Positions 7,798 through 15,578 of a stretch of DNA of 19,429 bases are shown in pieces. Source of the DNA: Pseudomonadota bacterium (GTDB taxonomy: Bacteria; Desulfobacterota; GWC2-55-46; JADFVP01); the NCBI GenBank assembly GCA_015222595.1, contig JADFVP010000155.1:1-19429 (forward strand), in the 5' to 3' direction. Position 1 is the first letter of the stretch, and each line of letters begins with the position of its first letter. The notes under the pieces were generated by a model. The model did not search any database. It was not told where the DNA came from and saw nothing but the letters and a program-made list of their open reading frames with translations. A program made the translations under genes and the position numbers.

Positions 7798-8802
7798 GTG
7801 GCTGATACTAAACTTTCAGGCCTTGAGAAGATCTCGGTTATATTGATGTACCTCGGCGAAGAGCTTGCCTCGGAGGTCGTCAAGCATCTCTCAGACGAAG
7901 AGTTGCAGCTCATAGGCGGCACGATGATCAAGAAGGACTCTGTCTCCATGGTGTCGAGCAAGCGGGTAGTTGACGAGTTTCTCGGTTCCATGGGCAGCGA
8001 CAACATTACCGTGCAGGGTATGCAGTACGCCCAGAACCTGATAAATAACGCGCTCGGCCCTGAAAAGGGAGAGGCGATTCTAGAACAGATCAAACGGCAG
8101 ATGGGTGGGTCGGGTCTTGAGTCTTTACGGTGGATGGACCCCGGAGTTGTGGCCAATACGCTCAAGAGCGAGCATCCGCAGATTGTTGCCCTAATACTTG
8201 CGCTTCTCGACCCGGACACGGCTTCTTCTATTTTGATACAGATTCCGGAAGAGAGGGTCAGGGGCGAGGTTATGCTCCGGGTGGCGACCCTTAAGACTAT
8301 TCCTCAGGCTGCAGTTTCAGACCTTGAAGAGATGCTCAACAAGCAGATGTTCAGCGATGCGGCAGGCGCCGGCAGTAACGTCGAGGGCGTAAAGCTCGCG
8401 GCTGAGATACTGAACCAGGTAGATGCTGCCAATGAAGAGAAGATAATGGAGACCCTTGAGAGTACGAGCGGAGAGCTTGCCGAAGCTGTTCAGGCACAGA
8501 TGTTCGTCTTCGCCGATCTCAACGAGGTTGACGACAGAGGTATGCAGTCGATAATCAAAGAGCTTTCTACAGAGATTCTGAGCGTCTCGCTCAAGGGTGT
8601 TGATGAAGGTCTCCGTGACAAATTCTATAAGAATATGAGTGAGCGCGCAGCCGATATGCTGCAAGAGGATATAGAGGCTATGGGCCCTGTGCGCGTGAGC
8701 GATATCGAGAAGAACCAGCAGGAGATTCTCAAGATAGCGCGCAAACTTGAGGGTGAAGGCAAACTCGTTAGAGCAGGACGCGGAGGTGATCTCGTTGTCT
8801 AG
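7798..8802 (+). CDS. fliG: Flagellar switch protein FliG
   Basis: Encodes 334 aa, typical for FliG. It starts at GTG 7798 with AGGAG at 7784-7788. The N-terminal FliF-binding domain begins with LSGLEKISVILMYLGEE. The middle domain contains the EHPQ motif (125-128) in SEHPQIVALILALLDPDTA. The C-terminal torque domain carries the charged helix (LNEVDDRGMQSIIKEL) and the conserved NMSERAADMLQEDIEAMGPV segment. FliG links the MS-ring to FliM and contacts the stator. Its last 8 bases overlap the start of fliH, whose ribosome site lies inside this gene. Confidence 0.97.
   Translation: MADTKLSGLEKISVILMYLGEELASEVVKHLSDEELQLIGGTMIKKDSVSMVSSKRVVDEFLGSMGSDNITVQGMQYAQNLINNALGPEKGEAILEQIKRQMGGSGLESLRWMDPGVVANTLKSEHPQIVALILALLDPDTASSILIQIPEERVRGEVMLRVATLKTIPQAAVSDLEEMLNKQMFSDAAGAGSNVEGVKLAAEILNQVDAANEEKIMETLESTSGELAEAVQAQMFVFADLNEVDDRGMQSIIKELSTEILSVSLKGVDEGLRDKFYKNMSERAADMLQEDIEAMGPVRVSDIEKNQQEILKIARKLEGEGKLVRAGRGGDLVV
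8782..8791 (+). promoter_or_regulatory. Very strong Shine-Dalgarno for fliH inside fliG
   Basis: GGAGGTGATC at 8782-8791 matches the complement of the 16S rRNA 3' end over ten bases. It lies 8 nt (counted from GGAGG) before TTG 8795. This decides the fliH start in favour of TTG 8795 over the upstream in-frame TTG 8747, which has no such site. Confidence 0.8.
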
Positions 8803-9427
8803 AATTTTCAGGCAGGACTCCGATGACTCAGAGGGCACTACGGAGCCCTTCAAGATGGACGACCTTAGCGGCGTCATGGTCGGGCAGGTCGTAGATCCTA
8901 ACGAGGTAAAGGTAGGCGACGAAGTAGTTGATATTGAGAGAAAGGCATACGAGGAGGGCTTTAGCGTCGGCGAGAAGGCCGGGTTTGAACTCGGCGCACA
9001 GAAGGCGGCGGTGCTCTTTAACGGCGTAAGCACCTTCCTGGACGAAGTCTCCTCTCAGCGCGAGACCCTCTTCAAGGCCTGCGAGTCCGAGATGCTCGAA
9101 CTGATCTTCGCGATTACCCGCAAGGTTATAGAGAGAGAGGTCGAGGTACACAGCGACATAGTCGTAGACTGTGTCCGTACTGCGATAAAGATGATAGTGG
9201 CCGACCAGGATGTGTTGATCAAGGTCAACCCCAAAGATCTGGACGTGATGCAGGAGTTTCGTCCCGAGCTATCGAGGTATACCAAGGGAGAGAAGGGGCT
9301 TGTGATCGAGTCCGACAGCACTTTGCAGCGCGGCGGAGCGAAGATAGAGAGTAACTTTGGCGAGATAGACGCTACCATCGACGGGGTTATGGACGAAATA
9401 GAGAGCAGGCTGAGAGATGTTGAATGA
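8795..9427 (+). CDS. fliH: Flagellar export apparatus stator protein FliH
   Basis: Encodes 210 aa from TTG 8795, beginning MSRIFRQDS. Residues about 51-68 hold a run of glycines every fourth position (EEGFSVGEKAGFELG), the GxxxG helix repeat typical of FliH. The C-terminal half resembles the V/F-type ATPase E-subunit family (IFAITRKVIEREV, VLIKVNPKDL, GGAKIESNFGEIDATI). FliH binds FliI and regulates and anchors the export ATPase. The frame is open further upstream, but the near-perfect ribosome site at 8782 supports this start. It overlaps fliG by 8 bp and fliI by 11 bp, an arrangement suited to fixed stoichiometry. TTG starts are uncommon, so the exact N-terminus is less certain than the identity. 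Confidence 0.92.
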   Translation: MSRIFRQDSDDSEGTTEPFKMDDLSGVMVGQVVDPNEVKVGDEVVDIERKAYEEGFSVGEKAGFELGAQKAAVLFNGVSTFLDEVSSQRETLFKACESEMLELIFAITRKVIEREVEVHSDIVVDCVRTAIKMIVADQDVLIKVNPKDLDVMQEFRPELSRYTKGEKGLVIESDSTLQRGGAKIESNFGEIDATIDGVMDEIESRLRDVE

Positions 9428-10742
9428 GGCCAGAGAGAACTTAAGGAAGCATATCAGGGCGCTTGACGATATTCGGCCTTTCAAGGCAAATGGCCGGATC
9501 ACGCGAGTTGTCGGCCTCGTTATGGAGGGAGTAGGGGCCGGAGCATCGGTCGGGGAGCACTGCCTCGTCTACCCAAGAGTACACGGAGAGCCGATCGACT
9601 GCGAAGTTGTCGGCTTTTCTGATGATAAGATACTGCTTATGCCGCTCGGAGAGGTTACCGGCGTTGGGCCGGGCTCGAAGATAGTGGCCAAGGGCAGGAG
9701 AAATGCTGCTCGCGTCGGGAGTTCGCTTTTGGGGCGTACCATCGACGGACTCGGCAACCCGATGGACGGACTCGGCCCGTTGGAGACCGAGACAGAGTAT
9801 CCGTTGCAGAATATGCCGCCGAACCCTGTTATGAGGCGCAGAATCTCGGAGCCACTTAATGTCGGCATAAGGGCCATAAACGGCCTGCTGACCGTCGGCA
9901 AGGGGCAGAGAATAGGAATTTTCGCAGGCTCAGGAGTCGGCAAGTCGGTGCTCATGGGCATGATGGCACGCTACACCGAGGCAGACGTAAACGTAATTGC
10001 GCTGGTTGGCGAGAGGGGGCGCGAGGTAAAGGAATTTATAGAGAAGGATCTGGGCCCCGAGGGGCTTGCGCGCTCTGTGCTGATAATAGCCACCTCCGAC
10101 CAGCCGCCGCTTGTGCGCATGAGGGCGGCCTTCTTTGCCACAGCCGTAGCAGAGTACTTCAGAGACCTCGGCAAAGATGTTCTTATGATGATGGATTCAG
10201 TCTCCCGCTTTGCGATGGCGCAGCGCGAGGTAGGGCTCGCGGTCGGCGAACCGCCGGCCACAAAGGGGTATCCGCCGTCTGTCTTTGCGCTTCTGCCCAA
10301 ACTTTTAGAGCGTGCAGGAACCACGACCGGCGAGGGTTCTATTACCGGCTTCTATACTATTCTGGCAGAGGGCGACGATGTGAACGACCCGATAGCCGAT
10401 GCCACGCGCGCGATACTCGACGGCCATATAGTGCTCTCCAGAGACCTTGCGGCACAGGGCCACTACCCGTCCATCGATATGTTACAGAGCGCAAGCCGCG
10501 TGATGATGGACATAGTTGAGCCGGACCACCTAAAGTTTGCGACGCACGTGAAATCGCTTATAGCCAGTTACCGCAAGGCCTACGACCTCATCAGCATCGG
10601 GGCGTACAAGGAGGGGAGCGATCCCAAGGTCGATATGGCGATAGAATCTAACGATATGATAAACAACTACTTATGTCAGGGCCTAACGGAAAGAGCCGAC
10701 TATGAGGACAGCTTGCAGCGCCTCTTTACAATGACTCTGTAG
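9417..10742 (+). CDS. fliI: Flagellar export ATPase FliI
   Basis: Encodes 441 aa, the standard FliI length. It has a beta-barrel-like N-terminal domain, then an AAA/F1-beta-like ATPase core. Walker A is AGSGVGKS (170-177), the catalytic-glutamate motif is GERGRE (E199), Walker B is VLMMMDSVSRFAMAQRE (D260), and GEPPATKGYPPSVFALLPKL follows. This last motif and the DGHIVLSRDLA segment are diagnostic of type III export ATPases. It powers or gates export of rod, hook and filament subunits at the C-ring base. Start ATG 9417 overlaps the fliH stop (9425-9427). Unlike the upstream junctions, it is followed by a 116-nt noncoding gap before fliJ. Confidence 0.97.
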   Translation: MLNEARENLRKHIRALDDIRPFKANGRITRVVGLVMEGVGAGASVGEHCLVYPRVHGEPIDCEVVGFSDDKILLMPLGEVTGVGPGSKIVAKGRRNAARVGSSLLGRTIDGLGNPMDGLGPLETETEYPLQNMPPNPVMRRRISEPLNVGIRAINGLLTVGKGQRIGIFAGSGVGKSVLMGMMARYTEADVNVIALVGERGREVKEFIEKDLGPEGLARSVLIIATSDQPPLVRMRAAFFATAVAEYFRDLGKDVLMMMDSVSRFAMAQREVGLAVGEPPATKGYPPSVFALLPKLLERAGTTTGEGSITGFYTILAEGDDVNDPIADATRAILDGHIVLSRDLAAQGHYPSIDMLQSASRVMMDIVEPDHLKFATHVKSLIASYRKAYDLISIGAYKEGSDPKVDMAIESNDMINNYLCQGLTERADYEDSLQRLFTMTL

Positions 10743-10776
10743 CTATATTTCATCCGTTTTTCAGTAGAGAATGGTT

Positions 10777-10804
10777 GGTAATTCCGGGTAATTCTGAAGA
10801 ATTA
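10777..10804 (+). promoter_or_regulatory. Three helically phased TAATTC half-sites in the fliI-fliJ gap
   Basis: GGTAATTC occurs at 10777-10784 and again at 10787-10794. The second copy forms a perfect dyad TAATTCT-GA-AGAATTA (10789-10804). The TAATTC/GAATTA half-sites therefore begin at 10779, 10789 and 10799, exactly 10 bp apart. This looks like an operator or protein-binding array in an AT-rich 116-nt gap inside a tightly packed operon. No sigma-54 promoter is recognisable there. Regulatory function is inferred only. Confidence 0.4.
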
Positions 10805-10858
10805 TGCGATTTTTCGAAGACTTTTTAACGAATTTAGACGCTTAAACAGAGACTCTTC

Positions 10859-11314
10859 ATGAACAGATTCGTCTTCAAACTAGAACCGCTCTACGACTAC
10901 CGCCAGAGGCTAGAAGAGGCGAGCCAGAGAGAGTTTAGCGAAGCGCTCATGCTCCTCGAAGAGGAGGAGCGTAAATTGGTGGAGCTTCAAAAAGCGTACA
11001 TCAAGGGGTGCGACGATCTTGACAAACTGAAAGAGGAGGGCGGTCAGGCAGAGGAACTCGGCATGTACGGCGCATACTTCTATGGGCTCAAGCGCCATAT
11101 CGCAGAGCAGGAGAAGATAATAGCCGGGGCCAGAGAAGAGTTCGAGGCGCGCCGCGCCCATCTGGAAGAGAGTACAAAAGAGAAGAAGGTCGTGGAGACG
11201 CTCAAAGAGAAGTCTTACAACACATATATAAAAGAACTCGACAAGGAAGAGCAAAAAGAGAATGACGACCTTGTTTCGAGCAGGTTTAAAAGGAGCCGGG
11301 ATAATGAGATATAA
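10859..11314 (+). CDS. fliJ: Flagellar export chaperone/stalk protein FliJ
   Basis: Encodes 151 aa, almost wholly charged and helical, consistent with the antiparallel coiled coil of FliJ. The N-terminus FVFKLEPLYDYRQRLEEASQ matches the family signature (F-x-L-x-P-L-x-Y-R). FliJ sits in the FliI hexamer and couples it to FlhA. There is no strong Shine-Dalgarno upstream of ATG 10859. The start of the next gene overlaps its end by 11 bp. Identification rests on the N-terminal signature, length, composition and position after fliI. Confidence 0.92.
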   Translation: MNRFVFKLEPLYDYRQRLEEASQREFSEALMLLEEEERKLVELQKAYIKGCDDLDKLKEEGGQAEELGMYGAYFYGLKRHIAEQEKIIAGAREEFEARRAHLEESTKEKKVVETLKEKSYNTYIKELDKEEQKENDDLVSSRFKRSRDNEI

Positions 11315-11870
11315 GGTTCTGCTGCCGCTTGCAGCCATAAAGATAGCTGCGCTTGCTCTGTGGCTCTACACAGGGCACGATATATTGCCGACCCAAGTGG
11401 TCCATGCACAGTCGTCTTCTCCTGCGGTAGAACTCGACAGGCTTGTGCTCAAAGAGCCTGTGATCTTAAAGAGCAGTAAAGAGAGATCGATGATAGAGGC
11501 GATCAAGAGGCGCGAAGTCGAACTCGACGCCAAGGAGGAGGATCTTAAGTTAAAGGAAGAGCGTTTAGGCTCTTTGAAGAAAGACCTCAACTCCAAGATA
11601 GTAGAACTGAACAGGATGCAGGTGAAGTACGAGAGCCTGATACTGCGGATAGAAGAGGCTCAGTCTGAGATGGTGAAGAAGACCGTAAAGATCTACGAGT
11701 CGATGGCCCCGGCAGAGGCGGCGCCGCGTATTGAGAAGCTGAACGAGAAGATGGCGGTACAGATACTCGCCAAGATGAATGCAAAGAAGGCCGGAAGAAT
11801 ACTTGGGCTTGTTGAGCTGGACAAAGCCGTGAAGCTGACCCATATGCTCAAGATAAAACCGATCAAATAG
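11304..11870 (+). CDS. MotE-like/MgtE-N-domain flagellar protein
   Basis: Encodes 188 aa from ATG 11304, which has AGGAG at 11291-11295 (8-nt spacer); an upstream in-frame start at 11262 lacks one. Residues about 5-24 form a hydrophobic segment (membrane anchor or signal peptide), with a possible cleavage near VHAQ. Residues about 60-120 are a charged coiled coil. The C-terminal about 60 residues (SMAPAEAAPRIEKLNEKMAV, then ILAKMNAKKAGRILGLVELD) match the small helical MgtE N-terminal-like domain of MotE. In rhizobia MotE is a periplasmic chaperone for MotC; no MotC is seen here, so its role in this lineage is unclear. It ends the flgB operon, just before a strong terminator. Confidence 0.8.
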   Translation: MRYKVLLPLAAIKIAALALWLYTGHDILPTQVVHAQSSSPAVELDRLVLKEPVILKSSKERSMIEAIKRREVELDAKEEDLKLKEERLGSLKKDLNSKIVELNRMQVKYESLILRIEEAQSEMVKKTVKIYESMAPAEAAPRIEKLNEKMAVQILAKMNAKKAGRILGLVELDKAVKLTHMLKIKPIK

Positions 11871-11893
11871 CAGTAAAAAGAGAACCGTTTTCC

Positions 11894-11937
11894 AAACCCC
11901 CTGTACGCAAAGCCTGCGTACAGGGGGTTTTCGTTTT
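11894..11937 (+). terminator. Intrinsic terminator of the flgB-motE-like operon
   Basis: A perfect 16-bp stem (11894-11909 with 11915-11930) has a 5-nt loop AAGCC and is followed by the T-rich run TTTTCGTTTT (11928-11937). It lies 24 nt after the stop codon of the MotE-like gene. The GC-rich core CCCCCTGT/ACAGGGGG recurs in the terminator after flgE. Confidence 0.95.
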
Positions 11938-11997
11938 GAGCCTCTTTTTTCTTGATCAGAAGACGCTTTTACCTGCTGGCACAGAGCGTTGAGCTTA

Positions 11998-12057
11998 ACC
12001 CAAAAGGGTCATAACTGGGAAATAATAGCCGCCCTCGGGCGGCAAAAACTTCCCGGT
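11998..12057 (+). other. Structured element: small hairpin plus long nested hairpin upstream of fliK promoter
   Basis: ACCC-AAAA-GGGT (11998-12009) is followed by an outer stem ACTGGGAA (12014-12021) pairing with TTCCCGGT (12050-12057), with one G-T pair. This encloses an inner perfect stem GCCGCCC (12028-12034) with GGGCGGC (12037-12043). Internal loops are 6 nt on each side. It lies between the terminator and the sigma-54 promoter of fliK, in a 392-nt gap without genes. It could be a small RNA, a bent-DNA or protein site, or a second termination or anti-sense structure; nothing here proves transcription. Confidence 0.4.
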
Positions 12058-12138
12058 CTCTCTCTTGCAACCGGTCGCTGTATTTCCACCCATACCGTAA
12101 CTACCCGTAAAAACTGAATAAAACTCTGGCAGCTAAAC

Positions 12139-12155
12139 TTGGCACGACTGTTGCT
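12139..12155 (+). promoter_or_regulatory. Perfect sigma-54 promoter for the fliK-flgD-flgE operon
   Basis: TTGGCACG-N4-TTGCT fits the -24/-12 consensus exactly, with GG at 12141-12142 and GC at 12153-12154 separated by 10 nt. The predicted start is near 12166, leaving a leader of about 97 nt before fliK. Downstream bases to 12169 are nearly identical to those of the flgB promoter. The gap 11871-12262 otherwise holds the terminator and the structured element; no gene is seen. Confidence 0.93.
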
Positions 12156-12262
12156 ATATATACGTGTAGACAAATAGGTCTCCGATATTTCCCGGCGCCA
12201 TAATTTTGCCTTTTTTTAGTAGCCAAAAGGTAGCCGGAGAGCAAGCACAAGAGAGAGAATAG

Positions 12263-14860
12263 ATGGCAATGGACGTCTCTATATTTAAGTTCGGAAATAC
12301 GGCATCGGCTGCAGAGCCTACGCAGGCTCCGAAGCGCGCTCAGTCCACTGAGCGCAGCTTCGGGTCAGTGCTCTCTTCTGAGCGTGCTGCCGAGCGTGCG
12401 AGCGCCAAGAGAGACGAGTCCAACAGGTTCGACGCTGCGGACAGGGCTAGAGCGGACAGGGCTAGAAATGAAAACATGCAGCAAAAGCAAGCCCCAAAGA
12501 ACGACGTGGCCACCAGCGAAACCGCAACGGGCCCCGGAGTTGGAGCAGAGACCAGAGACGGAGCCGTAACTGCCAAGAGAAACGGCTCTGCTCCAGAGGC
12601 TAGAGAGCGCGCGACTTTAAGGTCTGATGGACAGGCCGAGAACGGGCAGACCGGGCTCTTAGAGAGTTCGGAGAGCCCGGAGCGTGGTGCAGAGACAGGT
12701 ATCGGCACCGAAAACAGCACAGAAAACAGCATTGAGAACGGACGGTATGAAGAGACGCATCAACTTATAGAGGACGAGTACGGACTGAGCGGCGTTGAAG
12801 GTACCGAGGGCGCAGAAGGCACCGTGGGCTCTTCCGTTACTGAGACTGCTGCTCATGGCGTTGCTTTAGAGCCGCAAGAGTCCGGCCATGGGTACGGAGC
12901 GCAAGCGCTCGGTACGGCTCTGCTCTCAAACAGCGCTTCGGGTATCGTAGAGTTGGGGGCCCGGTTAGGCTCCCTGTCTTTAGATGGCACGACAGACGCT
13001 GCAACAGATAACTCTATTGACGAAAGTGCTGAAGAGAGCACCGCACTTACCGGTTCAGTTGTATCTGCTGAGGCCTTAACAGATAGCAGCGATGAAGAGG
13101 CAATAGCCTCAATACTTTTGGGCAGTGCTCACCGAGATGGCCGAACCGGGGTTCCTTGGACGGCCATTCACTCTGATATTGGGACGGATACGCGCCTGTC
13201 CGCCCTCTCTGACCATTTTGAGACCCTCCCCAAGATTTTTGAAACTCTAGCTGCAACTTTGGCCGCCAGCCCTGAAGAGGGTGAGAGCGACGAGGCGGTA
13301 GACCGAGGAGTTGCCTCTTCGATTGTAGGGTCGGGTATAGGGTCGGGCACAGGAACAGGCGAGCCTCGTACACTCTCCGTGCTGGGGGCCGAAGAGCTTG
13401 CCTTCCGTATCGACGGTCTTGGTACTAACAAGGTGGACGTGACCGGTACCGGGACCGATACCGCTACAATGAAGCTCCTGGGCGGCTCTACAGCAACGAC
13501 AGAGAAAGGTTCGGGAAATGTTGTGGCAACGGTGCACGAAGAGAGGGCTGAGAGCGTGGCGTCGGTTTTAGAAGCGTCTGAGACCGACGGCGACGACCTT
13601 GCTGCGGCACTGACCGACGCCTTGCCGGAGTCAATGCCTGAGGAGCTGCCGGAGGGTTTGCAAGAGAATTTGATCGACGCGTTTGGGGACGACCCTGCCG
13701 CCTCGACTCCGGGCCTTGGCGCACAGTTAGTAGATGCAGCCGAGGCAGGTAAGCAGTATGCCACGACAGGTGGCACAGAGGCTAAGGCCGCAGCCTTTCA
13801 TTTGGGAGTGACCGATGCAGGAACGACCGGTGCAGGAGCGACCGGCGGTAGAGTTGCTTCCGGCATGGTGGTGGATGGGACAGACACGAGCGAAGCGGAG
13901 GCTGGCGAGACCGGTAGCTCGGAGAATGGCGAGACCGGTAGCTCGGAGAATGGTGAGAACAGGGAAGCAGAGCAGGGCCTCACCGGACGCTCCGGGAGAG
14001 GCTCGGCAAAAGGCATTGAGAATGCGGTAGAGAGACTTAGAGAGAACAGAACCGCCTCAGATGCCAACGGCATAAAGAGGCTTATAGAGCAGGCCGAAGC
14101 AGGAGCCGAGGCCGATGGAAACGGCAATGAGGCAAATGCAAAGCCGACCGAGGGGCAACAGAACGGGCTGAAAGGCGAGGGCAACGGTACCGGTGGCGGA
14201 GGAGCTATGGGCAGGGGTGGAGTCGGAGCTTTTGGCGGCGCTCAGTACGGCTCAGGCGATATCGGCTCGTTAGGTAAAGGCAGTGAGGGCACGACCACTC
14301 TACAGGACTTTGCCGCCCTTATGGCCAGAGACGGCGAGCTTAGGTCCATGAGCTTCACCGAGACCGTTAGAGCCGCGACCACCGGAGCCACTGCCGCAGA
14401 AGGCGTGGAAAATACGGTAAAGGTATATGAAAAGTTCGCTCAGGCTATAAAGCTCAGTTTCTTAGGCGGCGGTAAGCAGGTCAACCTTCGCCTCTCTCCG
14501 GAGCACCTCGGCAACCTTCAGATAAAGCTGACCGGAGACGGCACCAACGTAACGGCCAAGATTATCGTAGACTCCGTTGCAGTAAAGAATCTGCTTGAGT
14601 CGGACGCTGGCAAGCTTAAAGAGCTTTTCAACCAGCAGGGACTCAACATGGAAGAGTACACGGTAGAGGTAAGGGAGCAGTCGATAGGCGCTAACGACTC
14701 CAGAGGCGCAGACCTCTGGGAGCGGCACGGAAACAGTGACGCTAACAGAAGAGACAGAGGTGATACGGTTACAGTGCCTGTAGAGACTGCTGTAATTAAG
14801 GCTTCTGTGAACGCGACATACGGTTTGGGAGCAAGCAGAGGCGTTGACCTCTTTGCATAA
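12263..14860 (+). CDS. fliK: Flagellar hook-length control protein FliK (large form)
   Basis: Encodes 865 aa, about twice the length of enterobacterial FliK. Residues 1 to about 700 are low-complexity, rich in Gly, Ala, Glu, Thr and Ser, with small in-frame tandem repeats, as expected for the disordered ruler part. The C-terminal Flg_hook domain (about 725-815) is well conserved: NLRLSPEHLGNLQIKL at 741-756, then AKIIVDSVAVKNLLE and KELFNQQGLNMEEYTVEV. FliK is exported and sets hook length, switching export specificity through FlhB. ATG 12263 is 97 nt after the predicted transcription start; an in-frame ATG at 12269 is possible, and neither has a strong ribosome site. flgD follows after 42 nt. 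Identity comes from the C-terminal domain and gene order. Confidence 0.93.
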   Translation: MAMDVSIFKFGNTASAAEPTQAPKRAQSTERSFGSVLSSERAAERASAKRDESNRFDAADRARADRARNENMQQKQAPKNDVATSETATGPGVGAETRDGAVTAKRNGSAPEARERATLRSDGQAENGQTGLLESSESPERGAETGIGTENSTENSIENGRYEETHQLIEDEYGLSGVEGTEGAEGTVGSSVTETAAHGVALEPQESGHGYGAQALGTALLSNSASGIVELGARLGSLSLDGTTDAATDNSIDESAEESTALTGSVVSAEALTDSSDEEAIASILLGSAHRDGRTGVPWTAIHSDIGTDTRLSALSDHFETLPKIFETLAATLAASPEEGESDEAVDRGVASSIVGSGIGSGTGTGEPRTLSVLGAEELAFRIDGLGTNKVDVTGTGTDTATMKLLGGSTATTEKGSGNVVATVHEERAESVASVLEASETDGDDLAAALTDALPESMPEELPEGLQENLIDAFGDDPAASTPGLGAQLVDAAEAGKQYATTGGTEAKAAAFHLGVTDAGTTGAGATGGRVASGMVVDGTDTSEAEAGETGSSENGETGSSENGENREAEQGLTGRSGRGSAKGIENAVERLRENRTASDANGIKRLIEQAEAGAEADGNGNEANAKPTEGQQNGLKGEGNGTGGGGAMGRGGVGAFGGAQYGSGDIGSLGKGSEGTTTLQDFAALMARDGELRSMSFTETVRAATTGATAAEGVENTVKVYEKFAQAIKLSFLGGGKQVNLRLSPEHLGNLQIKLTGDGTNVTAKIIVDSVAVKNLLESDAGKLKELFNQQGLNMEEYTVEVREQSIGANDSRGADLWERHGNSDANRRDRGDTVTVPVETAVIKASVNATYGLGASRGVDLFA
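13904..13951 (+). repeat. Two exact 24-bp tandem repeats within fliK
   Basis: The 24-bp unit encoding GETGSSEN occurs at 13904-13927 and 13928-13951, and the first bases of a third copy (GGTGAGAAC) follow. It is in frame, so copy-number change would lengthen or shorten the ruler region by 8 residues. Confidence 0.85.
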
Positions 14861-14902
14861 TATGAAGACGTACGAAACAGAGAGAAAGACCTGGAGGTTA
14901 TT

Positions 14903-15556
14903 ATGGAATTAGTTGGAGTAAGCTCGGCGGTAGATCCAAATGCACCCGTCTATAAGACACCTGATGATGACGGCGGAAAGGATATGTTTCTGCAGCTCCT
15001 TGTAACGCAGCTACAGAACCAGGATCCACTTGACCCGATGGACAATACGGAGTTCGTTGCACAGCTTGCGCAGTTTAGCCAATTGGAATCCCTGGCTAAC
15101 CTTGACCAATCTATGACCGGTATGGCGGAGTCCATAACCAGTATGCAGAACTTCAGTTCCGCAAGCCTTCTGGGCAGGGGTGTAAAGCTTGATGGTAACG
15201 GAATGTACTATGCGGGCACTCCGGTAATCTTCGGCTATGAACTCGTTGAGGGGGCAGACCATATAGATATAAAAATCTACGACAGTAACAATAGGCTCGT
15301 AAAGAGTACCCAAAAGGGCGGGGCCGGACGCGGTGAGTACGACTTCACCTGGGACGGAACCGATAACAACGGGATACAGTTGAAGGAAGGTCTCTATAAC
15401 TTCGATGTAAGGGCGTACGACCCGGAAGGACTGCCGCTTGAGGTGAAATCACATATGGTCGGCGTGGTAGACAGTGTTGCCTTCAAAGATGGCGGAGTAA
15501 CGGTAATGGCAGGTGGTACCGCAACCAGCATGGACAAAATAAAAGAAATCTACTAA
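14903..15556 (+). CDS. flgD: Flagellar hook capping/scaffold protein FlgD
   Basis: Encodes 217 aa, typical for FlgD. The N-terminal export and scaffold region has the signature QLLVTQLQNQDPLDPMDNTE followed by FVAQLAQFSQLE (residues 31-62). The C-terminal part has the FlgD Ig/FlgD-tudor-like fold features, including YDFTWDGTDNNGIQLKEGLY. FlgD caps the growing hook and is needed for FlgE assembly. ATG 14903 is preceded by GGAGG at 14893-14897 with a 5-nt spacer. It lies between fliK and flgE, the usual hook-operon order. Confidence 0.97.
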   Translation: MELVGVSSAVDPNAPVYKTPDDDGGKDMFLQLLVTQLQNQDPLDPMDNTEFVAQLAQFSQLESLANLDQSMTGMAESITSMQNFSSASLLGRGVKLDGNGMYYAGTPVIFGYELVEGADHIDIKIYDSNNRLVKSTQKGGAGRGEYDFTWDGTDNNGIQLKEGLYNFDVRAYDPEGLPLEVKSHMVGVVDSVAFKDGGVTVMAGGTATSMDKIKEIY

Positions 15557-15578
15557 GAGACCAATAGGAGGTCATACT

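Noticed and set aside
8747..8749. TTG 8747 as the fliH start
   Set aside because: It has no ribosome site, whereas TTG 8795 lies 8 nt after a near-perfect Shine-Dalgarno and gives a family-like N-terminus.
11977..11993. TGGCACAGAGCGTTGAG as a fourth sigma-54 promoter
   Set aside because: The -24 half is good, but with the required 10-nt spacing the -12 bases are TG, not GC.
13815..14030. 71-codon + frame inside fliK
   Set aside because: Composition comes from reading the Gly/Glu repeat region in another frame; it is fully inside fliK.
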